Notes: generated by a model from the letters alone, not told the origin. 64,000 nt of DNA from PFJX01 sp031426815 (GCA_031426815.1 JASJPG010000070.1:1-64000); one strand, 5' to 3'. Positions 1 through 10,800 are shown, counted from the first letter of the stretch. Made by a program: numbers and translations.

Positions 1-61
1 CCATCAAAACAAAGGCTTATCAATTGTGTTTCTCATGAGGCGCTCCTACGACACCAGCAAC

Positions 62-535
62 CTACTGCTCCGTCCAGGTCATCACCGGTACCGTGGAAAT
101 GGCGTTGGCCGGGGCGCCGTCGATCAGCTTGCGGCTGATGGCGAGATAGACCAGGGTTTTATGCGCCTCGTCCCACAGGCGCAGGACGCGGGTTTCCTTG
201 AACAGCAGCGAGGTGTCTTCGGAAAACACCTCATCCTGCTTCGGCATTTTTTCGAGCAGCGTGATCGGTCCGGTCTGCCGGCAAGCCAGCGAGAACTGGG
301 TCGGGTCTTCAGCCAGGCCGAGCGAGCCGGAAATGCCGCCGGTCTTGGCCTGGCTGACATGGCAGGTCACGCCAGGTATCTTGGGGTCACCGAAGGCTTC
401 GACGCAGACCTTGTGATTGGCGCCGATCAACTTCCATGACGTGGTGACACAACCGATGTTTTCGGCCGCGACAGGCAAGGCGGTGCATGCCACGAGTGAA
501 GCCAGGAGGAGTGTTTGATGTAGCCGAGTCTTCAT
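62..535 (-). CDS. creA: CreA family periplasmic protein
   Basis: A 157-residue protein of the CreA family, whose molecular function is not established. The start is the ATG giving MKTRLHQTLLL, which opens a normal Sec signal peptide (hydrophobic to about residue 22, cleavage near VAA|ENIG). A longer reading from 601 would add an uncharged leader with no purpose. Family hallmarks seen are IGCVTTSWKLIG near the mature N-terminus, the central AKTGGISGSLGLAED block, two cysteines around it, and the C-terminal AISTVPVMTW. No strong Shine-Dalgarno sequence is visible. It stands alone, divergent from the histidine kinase to its right. Identification is firm by sequence recall; the role is unknown. 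Confidence 0.93.
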   Translation of the reverse strand: MKTRLHQTLLLASLVACTALPVAAENIGCVTTSWKLIGANHKVCVEAFGDPKIPGVTCHVSQAKTGGISGSLGLAEDPTQFSLACRQTGPITLLEKMPKQDEVFSEDTSLLFKETRVLRLWDEAHKTLVYLAISRKLIDGAPANAISTVPVMTWTEQ

Positions 536-854
536 GATCTGGTTGCCGATTCCTCGTTGTCGCGCGGGGAAATATTCGGAAAGCTGCGCGATTATCACCA
601 AAGATGCGCTTCGTGGCGCGCCTGGCTTCGCCTGTGGACAGCAGTCGCGAGGTCATGTCGGCCGGACAGCTTTACCCACGGCATAGCGGCGTGCTGACCC
701 GCCACCTCCGCGCTGGACGAACCCGACGCCACCGCAACGGGTTCGACATCGAAGCACAGGATTAGACCTGCGCCAAAAGCCATAGGTCTTTAGTGCCATA
801 CGCAAGCGTGGCATCGGCGCGCTAACATGACCCAGCCTTTCGCCTGGAACCACC
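536..854. other. Intergenic region, no gene seen
   Basis: This is the 319-bp divergent spacer between creA and the hybrid kinase. Short reading frames cross it, but none has a ribosome-binding site or recognisable protein. A weak imperfect dyad (TGCCATACGC / GCGTGGCA) lies near 791-811. Promoters for both flanking genes should be here; I cannot point to convincing -35/-10 boxes. Confidence 0.4.
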
Positions 855-3491
855 ATGCCCGCCCGTATCACCCACTTGCCGCGCAAGCTCATATCTACGG
901 TCAGCGCCGGGTTCGCCCTGGCGCTCCTCCTGATCGTGGCGATGACCGTGCTGGGCCTGCACCAGTTGGCCGCGACCAATGCGCATCTGGAATCCATCGT
1001 CCAGGGCAACAGCGTGAAAAGCCGTCTCGCCAATCAGATGCGCGACATCCTGCGCGACCGGGCGATTTCCATGCTGACCATCGTGGTGACCAGCGACCCA
1101 TTCGAAAAAGATCAGGAAATGGTGCGCTTTTACGGCTACGGATCGACCTATCAGCAAGTCCGGCTCGATCTGAAGAACCTGCTGCAGCGGCCAGCCGAGA
1201 TCGAGGTGCTGGCGCGCATCGACCGGCTCACCCGCGCCAACCAGCCGGTGATGGTGCGTACCGTCGATCTGGCGGTCGAGGGCTACACCTTCCTGGCCTT
1301 CGAGGAACTGCAACGCGAAGCGATCCCGTTTCAACGCGAACTGGTCATGGAACTGGATGCGCTGATCCAGATACAGCGGGAAATGACGCAACGCGCCGCC
1401 GACGAGGCGCGTGACGATTACGAACGCACGCGCTGGCTGATGATCACCTTGGGCGCCCTGGCAGCGCTTGCGGCCGGTCTGGGCGCCATCACGGTGATCC
1501 GCCGCACGGCCCGCCTGGCGGAAATCAACGAACTGGAACGCACCAAATTCCAGACCCTGTTCGAAACCAATACCGACGGCATCGTCATCCTCGACCGCAA
1601 AGGGTTTTCCGATTGCAACCCGGCGACGCTGGAAATGTTCCACATGAAGCGGGTCGAGGATTTCCTGAAACGGCGGCCGGAAGACCTCGGCATCGAAAAC
1701 CAGCCGTGCGGCACACCGCCCTTCCTGCTGGCCGAACGCCATATCAGCCAGGCGGTGAAGGACGGCCATGCCTTCTTCCAGTGGACCGCGCGCCGCCCGG
1801 ACGGCTCCACCTTCCCGGCCGAGATCGCGCTGCACGCGATGAATCTGTCCGGCGAGCCGGTGATCCAGGCCATCATGCGCGACGTTTCCGTGCAGAAGGA
1901 AGCCGAAGCCGCGCTGGAAGCCGCGCGCGACGCAGCCCTGGCGGCGAATGAAATGAAGTCGCAGTTCGTCGCCAACGTCAGCCACGAGATCCGCACGCCG
2001 ATGAACGGCATCCTCGGCATGACGCAACTGCTGCTCGGCAGCGACCTCAACCCGCGCCAACTCGACTATGCCGAAACCATCGCGCGCTCGGCCGAGGCGT
2101 TGATGGGCGTGATCAATGACCTACTCGATTTCTCCAAGATCGAAGCCGGACGCCTCAACGTGGAAAGCATCGACTTCGACCTCAGCGCCCTGCTCAAGGA
2201 CGTGCTGAACCTGTACGTGCCGCGTGCCGATGCAAAGAATCTGGCGTTGCGTCTGGAACGCGACGAAAACCTGCCCGACTGGGTGCGCGGCGATCCGCTG
2301 CGGGTGCGCCAGATTCTGCTCAACCTGCTCGATAACGCGATCAAGTTCACGCCTGCCGGCGAGATCGGGCTCAGCGTCGGCCGCATCGAGCCGAACCGGC
2401 TGCTGTTCACGATACGCGACAGCGGCATCGGCATGAATGAAGAAACCCAGAGTCGCGTGTTCCAGGCCTTTTCCCAGGCCGATGGCTCGGTCAGCCGCAA
2501 ATACGGCGGCACCGGACTCGGCCTGACCATTTGCCGGCAACTGGCCGAACTGATGGGTGGCGAACTGACGCTGGAAAGCGCGCCGGGAGAAGGCAGCACG
2601 TTCCGCCTCAGCCTGCCGCTCCCCTTCGCGCACAGTGGCAGCCAAGCGACAGCCGACCAGCGCAGCCCCGGCGATGATCTGCGCTTCCCGGGCGTCAAGG
2701 TGCTGGTGGCGGAAGACAACCCGATCAACCAGAAACTGCTGCGCTTCATGCTGGAAAACCTCAGCGTTTCGGTGCTGGTCGCGGACGACGGCAAAACCGC
2801 GTTCGATCTGCTCGACACCGCCGCCGTCGATCTGGTCCTGATGGATTGCCAGATGCCGGAATGGGACGGCCTCACCGCCACCCGCGCAGTGCGCGAACGC
2901 GAGGAAAAGCAGGGCCGGGCGCGTCTGCCGATCATTGCCCTCACCGCCAACGCGATGACCGGTTACGACGAGGTCTGCCGGCAAGCCGGCATGGACGACT
3001 ATCTGGCCAAACCGCTCAAGGAAGAAGACCTGGCGCAGGCGTTGCTGCGTTGGCTGCCGGAGCGCATGCAGCGCAGCGACGTCAGCGCGAAGCCTGAGGC
3101 AGCGACGGCGACAGCTCCAAAAATCAGCTTCGACATCGAAAAACTGCGCCGCATCTGCCGCAACGACGCCGGTCAGATCGATGAAATGCTGCGTCTGTTC
3201 GTGACCAGCACGGAAGGTCTGCTGGCCGACCTGGCGCAGGCGGTGGAGAACCGCGACGCCGCCAAGACCGCGCGGCAGGCGCATCAGATCAAAGGTGCGG
3301 CGGCCTACATGGGCGCCGAGACGATGACCGAACTCGCCAGCGAAACGGAAGTGCAGGCCAAAGCCGCCGACTGGCCGGCCTGCATCGCCGCACAGGAAGA
3401 CCTCGAAGCCGCCTTTATCGGCGTAAGACTGGAAATGGAAGCACGGGTTTTTGCCGGCAGCCTGTCGGGCTTTCCTCGTGAGACGCGTTGA
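855..3491 (+). CDS. BarA-like hybrid sensor histidine kinase (PAS-HisKA-HATPase-REC-Hpt)
   Basis: An 878-residue inner-membrane sensor. A transmembrane helix at about residues 13-36 and a second at about 194-216 flank a periplasmic helical (4HB-type) region. A PAS domain follows at about 225-350, HisKA with SHEIRTPMNG (phosphoacceptor His377), and HATPase with N box NLLDNAIKF, DSGIGM and GGTGLGL. The receiver carries VLVAEDNPIN, phosphoacceptor Asp664 in LMDCQMPEWDG and its conserved Lys. A C-terminal Hpt has HQIKGAA (His810). The full His-Asp-His relay is present, so it should pass phosphate to an unlinked response regulator. The last ten or so residues (SLSGFPRETR) are encoded by the left arm of the inverted-repeat unit at 3456-3724, so the native C-terminus may have been replaced. 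Ligand unknown. Confidence 0.92.
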   Translation: MPARITHLPRKLISTVSAGFALALLLIVAMTVLGLHQLAATNAHLESIVQGNSVKSRLANQMRDILRDRAISMLTIVVTSDPFEKDQEMVRFYGYGSTYQQVRLDLKNLLQRPAEIEVLARIDRLTRANQPVMVRTVDLAVEGYTFLAFEELQREAIPFQRELVMELDALIQIQREMTQRAADEARDDYERTRWLMITLGALAALAAGLGAITVIRRTARLAEINELERTKFQTLFETNTDGIVILDRKGFSDCNPATLEMFHMKRVEDFLKRRPEDLGIENQPCGTPPFLLAERHISQAVKDGHAFFQWTARRPDGSTFPAEIALHAMNLSGEPVIQAIMRDVSVQKEAEAALEAARDAALAANEMKSQFVANVSHEIRTPMNGILGMTQLLLGSDLNPRQLDYAETIARSAEALMGVINDLLDFSKIEAGRLNVESIDFDLSALLKDVLNLYVPRADAKNLALRLERDENLPDWVRGDPLRVRQILLNLLDNAIKFTPAGEIGLSVGRIEPNRLLFTIRDSGIGMNEETQSRVFQAFSQADGSVSRKYGGTGLGLTICRQLAELMGGELTLESAPGEGSTFRLSLPLPFAHSGSQATADQRSPGDDLRFPGVKVLVAEDNPINQKLLRFMLENLSVSVLVADDGKTAFDLLDTAAVDLVLMDCQMPEWDGLTATRAVREREEKQGRARLPIIALTANAMTGYDEVCRQAGMDDYLAKPLKEEDLAQALLRWLPERMQRSDVSAKPEAATATAPKISFDIEKLRRICRNDAGQIDEMLRLFVTSTEGLLADLAQAVENRDAAKTARQAHQIKGAAAYMGAETMTELASETEVQAKAADWPACIAAQEDLEAAFIGVRLEMEARVFAGSLSGFPRETR

Positions 3492-3724
3492 GCGAATGAG
3501 CGGACGGATGCAAGGCGCGGCGCGCGGGCAATGGTCGTTCCATTGCCAAGCGTCGCAACGCCGCAGACGCCGCTCATACGCTCAACCCTCCGGGCCGGGG
3601 GTACTTTTGGCGCAGGGCGGCGTTGCGGCTCGCTCATTTGGAATGACCAAACCGCGCTCGCCGCGCCTTGCCCTGCGCCAAAATCACCCCCGGCGCGCTC
3701 ACGGGGAAAGCCCGACAGGCTGCC
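3456..3724. repeat. Nested inverted-repeat unit (REPIN/MITE-like), 269 bp
   Basis: Outer arms at 3456-3487 and 3693-3724 are inverted copies of about 31 bp (left begins GGCAGCCTGTCGGGCTTTCC) with one mismatch and one indel. Inside are further pairs. GTTGAGCGAATGAGCGG pairs with CCGCTCATACGCTCAAC near 3571-3587. GGCAATGG/CCATTGCC forms an 8-bp stem near 3528-3547. GCCGGGGGTACTTTTGGCGC pairs with an inverted partner near 3669-3693. The unit fills the whole gap between the kinase and serS and supplies the kinase's last codons. No coding sequence is visible within it. Confidence 0.75.
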
Positions 3725-3772
3725 ATGCCGCCGGTTAGAATTCCGCCTTTCCCGTATCCAACTCCGCATCTC

Positions 3773-5044
3773 ATGCTCGACATCCAACTTCTCCGCAAAG
3801 ACCTCGCCAATGTGGCGCAACGCCTGGCCAGCCGCGGCGTCAGCCTCGACACCGCACGCATCGAAGGGTTGGAAGCCGAACGCAAGGAAATCCAGACCCG
3901 CACGCAGGAACTGCAGGCCAAACGCAATCAGCTGTCCAAGCAGATCGGCATGGCGAAGGGCAAAGGCGAAGACGCCAGCGCGTTGATGAGCGAAGTCGCC
4001 GGCCTGAGCGAGGCGCTGAAAGCGGGCGAAGACCGTCTCGCCGTGATTCAGGAAGACCTGTCCGGCGTGCTGATGACCATCCCCAACCTGCCGCACGAAT
4101 CGACCCCGATCGGCCGAGATGAGAAGGACAACGTGGAAGTGCGCCGCGTCGGCACGCCGCGCGAGTTCGCCTACCAGCCGCTCGATCACGTCGATATCGG
4201 TGAGAACCTGGAACTGCTCGACTTCCCCACCGCGGTGAAGATCGCCAGCAGCCGCTTCGCGCTGATGCGCGGCCCGCTTGCCCGCCTGCACCGCGCGCTG
4301 ACCCAGTTCATGCTCGACACGCATACCCAGGAACACGGCTACGAAGAGGTCTACGTGCCCTATCTGGTCAATGCCGATTCGATGCGTGGCACCGGCCAGT
4401 TGCCCAAATTCGAGGAAGACCTGTTCAAGCTGAGCAACGGCATGTACCTGATTCCCACCGCGGAAGTGCCGGTCACCAACATCGTGCGCGACGAGATCAT
4501 TCCGTCCGATAACCTGCCGATCAAACTGGTTGCGCACACGCCCTGCTTCCGCTCGGAAGCCGGCTCCTACGGCCGCGACACGCGCGGCATGATCCGCCAG
4601 CACCAGTTCGACAAGGTGGAAATGGTGCAATTCGTGCGGCCGGAAGACTCCTACGCCGCGCTGGAAGAACTCACCGGCCACGCCGAGGCGATCCTGCAGA
4701 AGCTCGACCTGCCCTATCGCGTCGTCGCGCTGTGCAGCGGCGACATCGGTTTTTCCGCCGCGAAAACCTACGATCTGGAAGTCTGGTTGCCGGCGCAAAA
4801 CACCTACCGCGAAATCTCGTCCTGCTCCAACTTCGAAGCCTTCCAGGCGCGCCGCATGCAGGCACGTTACCGCGACAGCAAGGGTCGGCCGGAACTGATC
4901 CACACGCTGAATGGTTCCGGTCTGGCCGTCGGCCGCACGCTGGTCGCCATTCTGGAGAACTACCAGAACCCGGACGGCAGCGTGACCATCCCGGAAATGC
5001 TGCGCCCCTACATGGGCGGATTGACTCAGCTGGTGAAGGAATAA
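3773..5044 (+). CDS. serS: Seryl-tRNA synthetase
   Basis: Charges tRNA-Ser with serine in the cytoplasm (class II aminoacyl-tRNA synthetase). The 423-residue length is normal. The start is MLDIQLLRKDLANVAQRL, the standard N-terminus. An upstream in-frame ATG at 3668 would extend into the repeat unit and is rejected. The N-terminal tRNA-binding coiled coil spans about residues 1-105 (alternating charged EAERKEIQTRTQELQAKRNQ). Motif 2 is seen as TPCFRSEAGSYGRDTRG with QHQFDKVE, and motif 3 as GSGLAVGRTLVAILENYQ. It ends only 20 bp before the TonB-receptor gene, so some co-transcription is possible. No unusual feature. Confidence 0.98.
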   Translation: MLDIQLLRKDLANVAQRLASRGVSLDTARIEGLEAERKEIQTRTQELQAKRNQLSKQIGMAKGKGEDASALMSEVAGLSEALKAGEDRLAVIQEDLSGVLMTIPNLPHESTPIGRDEKDNVEVRRVGTPREFAYQPLDHVDIGENLELLDFPTAVKIASSRFALMRGPLARLHRALTQFMLDTHTQEHGYEEVYVPYLVNADSMRGTGQLPKFEEDLFKLSNGMYLIPTAEVPVTNIVRDEIIPSDNLPIKLVAHTPCFRSEAGSYGRDTRGMIRQHQFDKVEMVQFVRPEDSYAALEELTGHAEAILQKLDLPYRVVALCSGDIGFSAAKTYDLEVWLPAQNTYREISSCSNFEAFQARRMQARYRDSKGRPELIHTLNGSGLAVGRTLVAILENYQNPDGSVTIPEMLRPYMGGLTQLVKE

Positions 5045-5064
5045 TCCCCGTTGCCGTTTCAAGG

Positions 5065-7233
5065 ATGATCCGACTTCGCCCGCTCGGTCTTGGCCTGGCC
5101 GCCCTCGCCTGGTGCGGCTCTGCCTGCGCGGCCGATAGCGGCGATCTTTCCCATCTGCTCAGCATGTCGCTGGAAGAGCTGATCAACACGCCGCTGATCA
5201 CCGCCTCGCGCCAGGCGGAACCGCGCAGCCAGACGCCGGCGCACATCATGGTGATTACCCGCGAGCAGATCCAGGAACGCCGCTATCGCAATCTGGCCGA
5301 CCTGATGGAAGACCTGCCTGGCGTCGATTTCATGCGCGGCACCAAGTCTTCGGCGTACAACAATTTCGCCGTGCAGGGTAATAGCGGCAGCAACAAGATC
5401 CTGGTCATGCTCGACGGCGTACGCCTTGGCCATCCGGCCGGCGGCACTTTTCCGGTAGCGGAGAACTTTTCGCTCTACCCGGCGAAGCAGGTGGAAATCC
5501 TGTTCGGTCCGGCGGCGGCGTTGTACGGCGCCGATGCGCTGGCCGGCGTCATCAACATCATCACCGATCATGCCGCCGATACCCCGGGCGCCATGGTCTC
5601 ACTCGGCGGCGGCAGCTTCGGCGAGCGCGAAGCCTCGTTCACGGCCAGCGTCAAGAACGCAGACAAACTGGCCTTGAGCATGGGCGGCCACTGGCAACGC
5701 GCCGATCGGGCACCGCTCGACAAGTATTACCCGGGCGATTTTCCCAAGGTTGCCGTGGGCACCATCGCGGCCGCCGACCGTGAAGCCTATGTCGGCGATA
5801 TCGCCAGCAACAGCCTGTATGCGCGCCTGGATGCCGGCGACAACCTGAGCTTCGGCTATTACCGCAATCAATTCCGCAGCCTGACCAGCACCGGCGACAA
5901 GCCGGCGACCGCGATCTACGCCGAAAACGCCTACTGGGACACGCTGACCGACACCCTGTACGGCAAATATCGTTTCGAACTGGCCCCCGCCCTGTCGGGC
6001 GAACTGGTGGTGGATTATTCGGTGCAGGAAGTTGACCCGAATTCGAAGTACATCAACTTCTACACAGGCTTTGCCGACGGCTACGAATACGCCTACGGCG
6101 AACGTTTTGCCATCGAACAGAACCTGAACTGGAAGCTCGATGAGCGCCATCGCGTGCTGGCCGGCCTCGGCTTTCAGAAATATTCCGCGATTGAAGCGCA
6201 CAGCCTGCCCAGCCCGTACGACACCTCGCTGCCGCCGGATGCGCAGGGCCTGCTTTATCGCGGCACGCCGGTACCGATCACGATCTATCACCTCGATTTC
6301 GACAATGTCTCGCTCTACACGCAACTGCAATCGCAATGGAGCGAAACGTTTTCCACCATGGCCGGCGTGCGGCATGACCAGCACTCCGAGTACGACGGCA
6401 GCCTGAATACCCGGCTGGGCGCGGTCTGGCATCCGCAGATGCAGCACTACTTCAAACTGCTTTACGGCGAAGCCTTCCGCGCACCGTCGCCGGAAGAAGG
6501 CCTGAGTTCGTTCGGTTCGTTTACTTCGGTCGCCGGCGTGTTCACCAGCAACACCGGTTTTCGCATGCCCAACTTCGACCTCGCACCGGAAAAGGCCAAG
6601 ACGCTCAGCCTGACCTGGGACTGGCGGCCGCGTCCCGAATTGAACGTAGTGGCGAACGCCTATCACAGCCGCATCCAGAACCTGATCGTCACCGGCAGTT
6701 CGAGTGCAACCAGCCTGAACGGCGCCACGCTGGTCAGCCCGGAAACCAAGATCAACGCCGGCGAGGAAACGCATACCGGCCTCGACCTGATGGCGCAGTA
6801 CCGCTTCCAGCTCAACCCAGCCTGGTCCGGCGATTTGTGGGGCAGCGCCAGCTGGGTGACCGGTTCCGTCGAAGAAGGCAACGGCGTCGAGTGGGATGTT
6901 CCCTATGCAGCCGATTACAAGGCCAAGCTGGGCGCCACCTTGCGCTATCTCGACCGCGTCAGCATCACCCCGCAAGTGCTCTGGATCGGCGATACCGACA
7001 ATGGCCGCAAGAGCAGTACCGCGCCGGACCGCCTGATCACACCCGGCTACACCGTCGCCAATCTCCACATCGGCTGGCACAAGCTGTTCGACGGCAACGC
7101 CACGGCCTGGCTGGATATCGACAACCTGTTCGATACGCGCTACTACGCCGCGCATGGCTCCGGCAGCCGCACGTTCTTCGACATGCCGCAACAACCGCGT
7201 ACCTGGATGGTTTCGCTGGAATACCGGTTCTGA
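5065..7233 (+). CDS. TonB-dependent outer-membrane receptor
   Basis: A 722-residue protein that imports a ligand across the outer membrane using TonB energy. The signal peptide runs MIRLRPLGLGLAALAW to about residue 23. Then comes the SLEELINTPLITASRQ segment characteristic of receptors paired with YfiR-like proteins. The plug domain follows (about 55-165; LVMLDGVRLG, YGADALAGVINIIT), then a 22-strand-type barrel ending in the aromatic SLEYRF. The start ATG at 5065 has AAGG directly against it, so translation may rely on serS read-through. Next gene is 20 bp downstream. The link to a YfiR-like protein and a kinase suggests a signalling-coupled receptor, but the substrate cannot be read from the sequence. 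Confidence 0.9.
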   Translation: MIRLRPLGLGLAALAWCGSACAADSGDLSHLLSMSLEELINTPLITASRQAEPRSQTPAHIMVITREQIQERRYRNLADLMEDLPGVDFMRGTKSSAYNNFAVQGNSGSNKILVMLDGVRLGHPAGGTFPVAENFSLYPAKQVEILFGPAAALYGADALAGVINIITDHAADTPGAMVSLGGGSFGEREASFTASVKNADKLALSMGGHWQRADRAPLDKYYPGDFPKVAVGTIAAADREAYVGDIASNSLYARLDAGDNLSFGYYRNQFRSLTSTGDKPATAIYAENAYWDTLTDTLYGKYRFELAPALSGELVVDYSVQEVDPNSKYINFYTGFADGYEYAYGERFAIEQNLNWKLDERHRVLAGLGFQKYSAIEAHSLPSPYDTSLPPDAQGLLYRGTPVPITIYHLDFDNVSLYTQLQSQWSETFSTMAGVRHDQHSEYDGSLNTRLGAVWHPQMQHYFKLLYGEAFRAPSPEEGLSSFGSFTSVAGVFTSNTGFRMPNFDLAPEKAKTLSLTWDWRPRPELNVVANAYHSRIQNLIVTGSSSATSLNGATLVSPETKINAGEETHTGLDLMAQYRFQLNPAWSGDLWGSASWVTGSVEEGNGVEWDVPYAADYKAKLGATLRYLDRVSITPQVLWIGDTDNGRKSSTAPDRLITPGYTVANLHIGWHKLFDGNATAWLDIDNLFDTRYYAAHGSGSRTFFDMPQQPRTWMVSLEYRF

Positions 7234-7253
7234 CTACGCCAGTGACCGCCAAC

Positions 7254-7790
7254 ATGACAATGCTACGGCGCCTGTTGCTGTTGTTTGCCATACCGATGTG
7301 CGTGGCGACGGCCGCCAGGGGGCAGGATGCCGCCGTCAGCGAACAAGCCCTGAAAGCGGTGTTGTTCTACAAACTGCCGTTGTTCGTCTATCGACCGGGC
7401 AGCGACAAACAAGCCCAGATCGGCATCTGCACGGTGGGCGAAGCGCCACTTGGCAATGCGGTCGAAAAGTTGCCGACCTTGCTGGCCGACGGACGCCGGG
7501 TCGAATTCAGGGCGATTCAGGGGGCCGTCGATCTCGGCGAATGCGAATTCCTGTTCATCGGACGCTCCGAAGCCGGCCGCCTCGATAGCCTGATTCGGCG
7601 TCTGCAGGGTCGCCGTCTGGTCACGGTCTCCGACATCGAAGGCTTCGCCGAGGCCGGCGGCATGGTCGAGTTTTCGCTACGCCGCGACCGCTCCGGCGTG
7701 CTCATCCTGATCAACCGCAAGGCCGCGCAGAAACAGGGTATCGAGTTCAACGCGCAATTGCTGCGCCTGGCCAAGATCGTCGAACCATGA
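7254..7790 (+). CDS. YfiR-like periplasmic protein (DUF4154)
   Basis: A 178-residue exported protein with signal peptide MTMLRRLLLLFAIPMCVATAARG. It carries the YfiR/DUF4154 fold: LKAVLFYKLPLFVYRP at the N-terminus, IGICTVGEAPLG, then CEFLFIGRS, LVTVSDIEGFAEAGGMVEF, and a C-terminal INRKAAQKQGIEFNAQLLRLAKIV. In Pseudomonas, YfiR binds the periplasmic sensor domain of the CHASE8 diguanylate cyclase YfiN and represses it. Here the next gene encodes a CHASE8-bearing kinase, so the same type of periplasmic inhibition is inferred. It sits 20 bp after the receptor and 49 bp before the kinase. A second in-frame ATG two codons in is an alternative start. Confidence 0.87.
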   Translation: MTMLRRLLLLFAIPMCVATAARGQDAAVSEQALKAVLFYKLPLFVYRPGSDKQAQIGICTVGEAPLGNAVEKLPTLLADGRRVEFRAIQGAVDLGECEFLFIGRSEAGRLDSLIRRLQGRRLVTVSDIEGFAEAGGMVEFSLRRDRSGVLILINRKAAQKQGIEFNAQLLRLAKIVEP

Positions 7791-7839
7791 TCAAAGCGCA
7801 GCGTGCCCAACGAAGCGCCGCTACAGGAATCGTCGCACC

Positions 7840-10800
7840 ATGAAACGGATGATCGGTTTTCTGCGTCCCCCCACCACGCTGAGCACCAAGCTGGTTTTGC
7901 TCAGCACGGCTTCGCTGGTGTTCGCGACCGTGCTGGTCTTCCTGCTGGTCGCTTACCAGCAACAACGTCTGTTGCGCACCGAGTGGGTCGAATCCCTTTC
8001 CGCGCAGGCCAACCTGATCGCCACCAACAGCCGCGCCGCCATCGCCTTCGGCGACCCGTTCGAAGCCAACCGGCTGCTCGCGGCGGTGGAAACCAATCCT
8101 TCCATCCTGCGCGCCCGCCTGCTGTTGCCGAACGGAAAAACCTTCGCTCGCTTCACGCGGCCCAGCCAGTTGCACATCCCATCGCCACCGCCGAGCCAAG
8201 GCAGCGGCCATGTTTTTGGCTCGGAAACCCTGACCGTCTGGGCTGCCGTGATCGACGACGGCAAGCAGCAGGCCAGCGTCGAACTGGTCGCCTCGCTGGC
8301 GCCGATGCGCGAAGCCTTTTCCCGTACCGCGCAGAAAACCGCGGCCGCCCTGCTGTTTGCGCTGGCGGTATCGCTGTTGCTGTCGCGACGCGTGGTGCGC
8401 CGGCTGTCGGCACCGGTGGAACAACTCAACCGACTGATGCAGCGCATGGCCGCCAACATGACGCTGCGCGAACGCGCCGATATTCGTGGCGAAGACGAGA
8501 TCGCCGGCCTGGCGCGCGGCCTCAACCAGCTGATCGACGCCGTGCAGGCGCGCGATCGGGAACTGGCGCAGTACCGCGACAACCTCGAACAACTGGTCGT
8601 GCAACGCACCCGTGCGCTGAACCAGGCCATCGCCGAAGCGCAACAGGCCAACCAGGCGAAATCGAATTTCCTGGCGCGCATGAGCCATGAAATACGCACG
8701 CCGATGAACGCCATCGTCGGGCTCGGCCGCCTGCTCATGAAAACCCGCCTGGATGCGCAGCAACGCGACTACCAGGACAAGGTGCTGGCTTCTTCCGATG
8801 CCCTGCTCGGCGTCATCAACGACGTGCTCGACTATTCCCGCATCGAGGCCGGCAAGCTGTCGCTCGAAGCGATTCCGTTCGACCTCAACCAGGTCATCCA
8901 CAAGGTGGCTGGCGTGGTGGCCTTCAAGGCGCAGGAAAAGGGCCTCGAACTGCTCTTCCAGATCGAGCCCGACGTGCCGCGCTGGCCGGTCGGCGACCCG
9001 CTGCGCCTGGCGCAGGTACTGGTCAACCTGATCAACAACGCGATCAAGTTCACCGAGACCGGCGAAGTGCTGGTCAAGATCAGCCGCCAGGCGGAAGCGG
9101 CTGGCCGCATCACCCTGCGCTTCAGTGTGCGCGACAGCGGCATCGGCATCCCGCCCGAACGCCAGCGCGACCTATTCAAGCCCTTCACCCAGGTCGACGA
9201 CAGCATCACCCGCCGTTTCGGCGGCACCGGCCTGGGCCTGTCGATCTGCAAGCAGCTCACCGAAATGATGGGCGGCGAAATCGGCGTCGAAAGCACGCCC
9301 GGCCAGGGTAGCCTGTTCCACTTCAGCGCCGTGTTCGGCATCAACACGCAAGCGGCGCTGGTCGACCGGCATTCGCACCATCTTGCCGGCCGCCACGTCC
9401 TGGTGGTGGACGACAATGCCAGCGCGCGCACCGTGCTGGCGCAGATGCTGAGCTATTTCGACATGCGCGTGGAAACCTGCGCCAGCGGCGACGAAAGCCT
9501 GCAGCGCCTGCGCTCGGCGGCTGCCTCGGCAGACCCGTATCACCTGGTGCTGCTCGACTGGCTGATGCCCGGCCTCGACGGCATCGAAACCAGCCGCCGC
9601 ATTCATGCCGCCGGCGATATCGGCGAAACCCCCGCCATCCTGATGATCACCGCGAGCGGTTACGAATCCATCGGCCCGAAGATGGCGGAGGCCGGTCTGG
9701 CGCATCTGCTGGTCAAACCGGTGAGCGAATCGTCGCTGCACGACGCCCTGCTGGAAGTACTGCTGGGCGGCAGCATGGCCGCCGCGCATCATCGCTACCG
9801 CGAGCAACAGCGCGCGCCGCAATTCGATTTCAGCCCGATCCGCGGCGCCCGCGTACTGCTGGTCGACGATGTCGAACTCAACCGCGAGGTGGCGCGCGAA
9901 ATCCTGCGCGAGGCCGGCGTCCGGGTCGACATCGCCCGGCACGGCCGCGAGGCGGTCGACAAAGTGCGGCAAGGCGATTACGCGCTGGTCCTGATGGACA
10001 TCCAGATGCCGGTGCTGGACGGCCTCGCCGCCGCCCGCGAGATCCGCGCCGATGCGCGCTACCGCGACCTGCCGATCCTGGCCATGACCGCCCACGTGAT
10101 GACCGGCGACCGCGAAGAAAGCCTCGCCGCGGGCATGAACGACCACCTGACCAAACCGATCGACCCGCCCACGCTGTACCGCGCCCTGCTGCACTGGATT
10201 CCGCCGGGCGACTATGCCGCGGCAGGCATGCCCGAGGTCGTTGCCGAGAGCAATACCGACGTTTCCATTCCACCGCTGGACGGCATCGATCTCGATCGCG
10301 GCCTCAGCAACCACATGCGGCGGCCGGCCTTCTATCGCCGCATCCTGGCGCAGTTCAACCAGGAATTCGGCGCGACTTCGGACGACATCGCCAGCGCTCT
10401 CGCCAGCGACGATTACGAGTTGGCGCGACGTCTGGCGCACTCGGTCAAATCGGCTGCCGCCACCATCGGCGCTGGCGAACTGTCGCAGCGCGCCCGCATC
10501 CTGGAGCACCGTCTTGCCGCCGGCAAACCGGCGCATGCCGAACTGATCCCGTTCCGCGCCGCGCTGACCCGCATCGTCAAAGTGCTGGCACCGCTGGCGC
10601 AAGAAAAGCGCAACGAAAGCGCGACCGGATCGCTGCAGATCGATACCGCCCTGGCCGTCATGGAGCGCATCGAAGCACTGCTGAAACAGGACGATGCCGC
10701 TGCCGAAGCGCTGCTGGGCGATCTCGAATCCTGTTTGAACGGACCCGACTGGCAAGGCGACCTGCACCGCTTGCGCGACCTGATCGAAGACGTCGAATAT

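Noticed and set aside
595..783. 62-codon frame in the creA-kinase spacer
   Set aside because: No ribosome-binding site, no homology recognised, unlikely composition.
3305..5062. 585-codon open frame on - opposite serS and the repeat unit
   Set aside because: Runs through the inverted-repeat unit and mirrors serS; no protein-like pattern.
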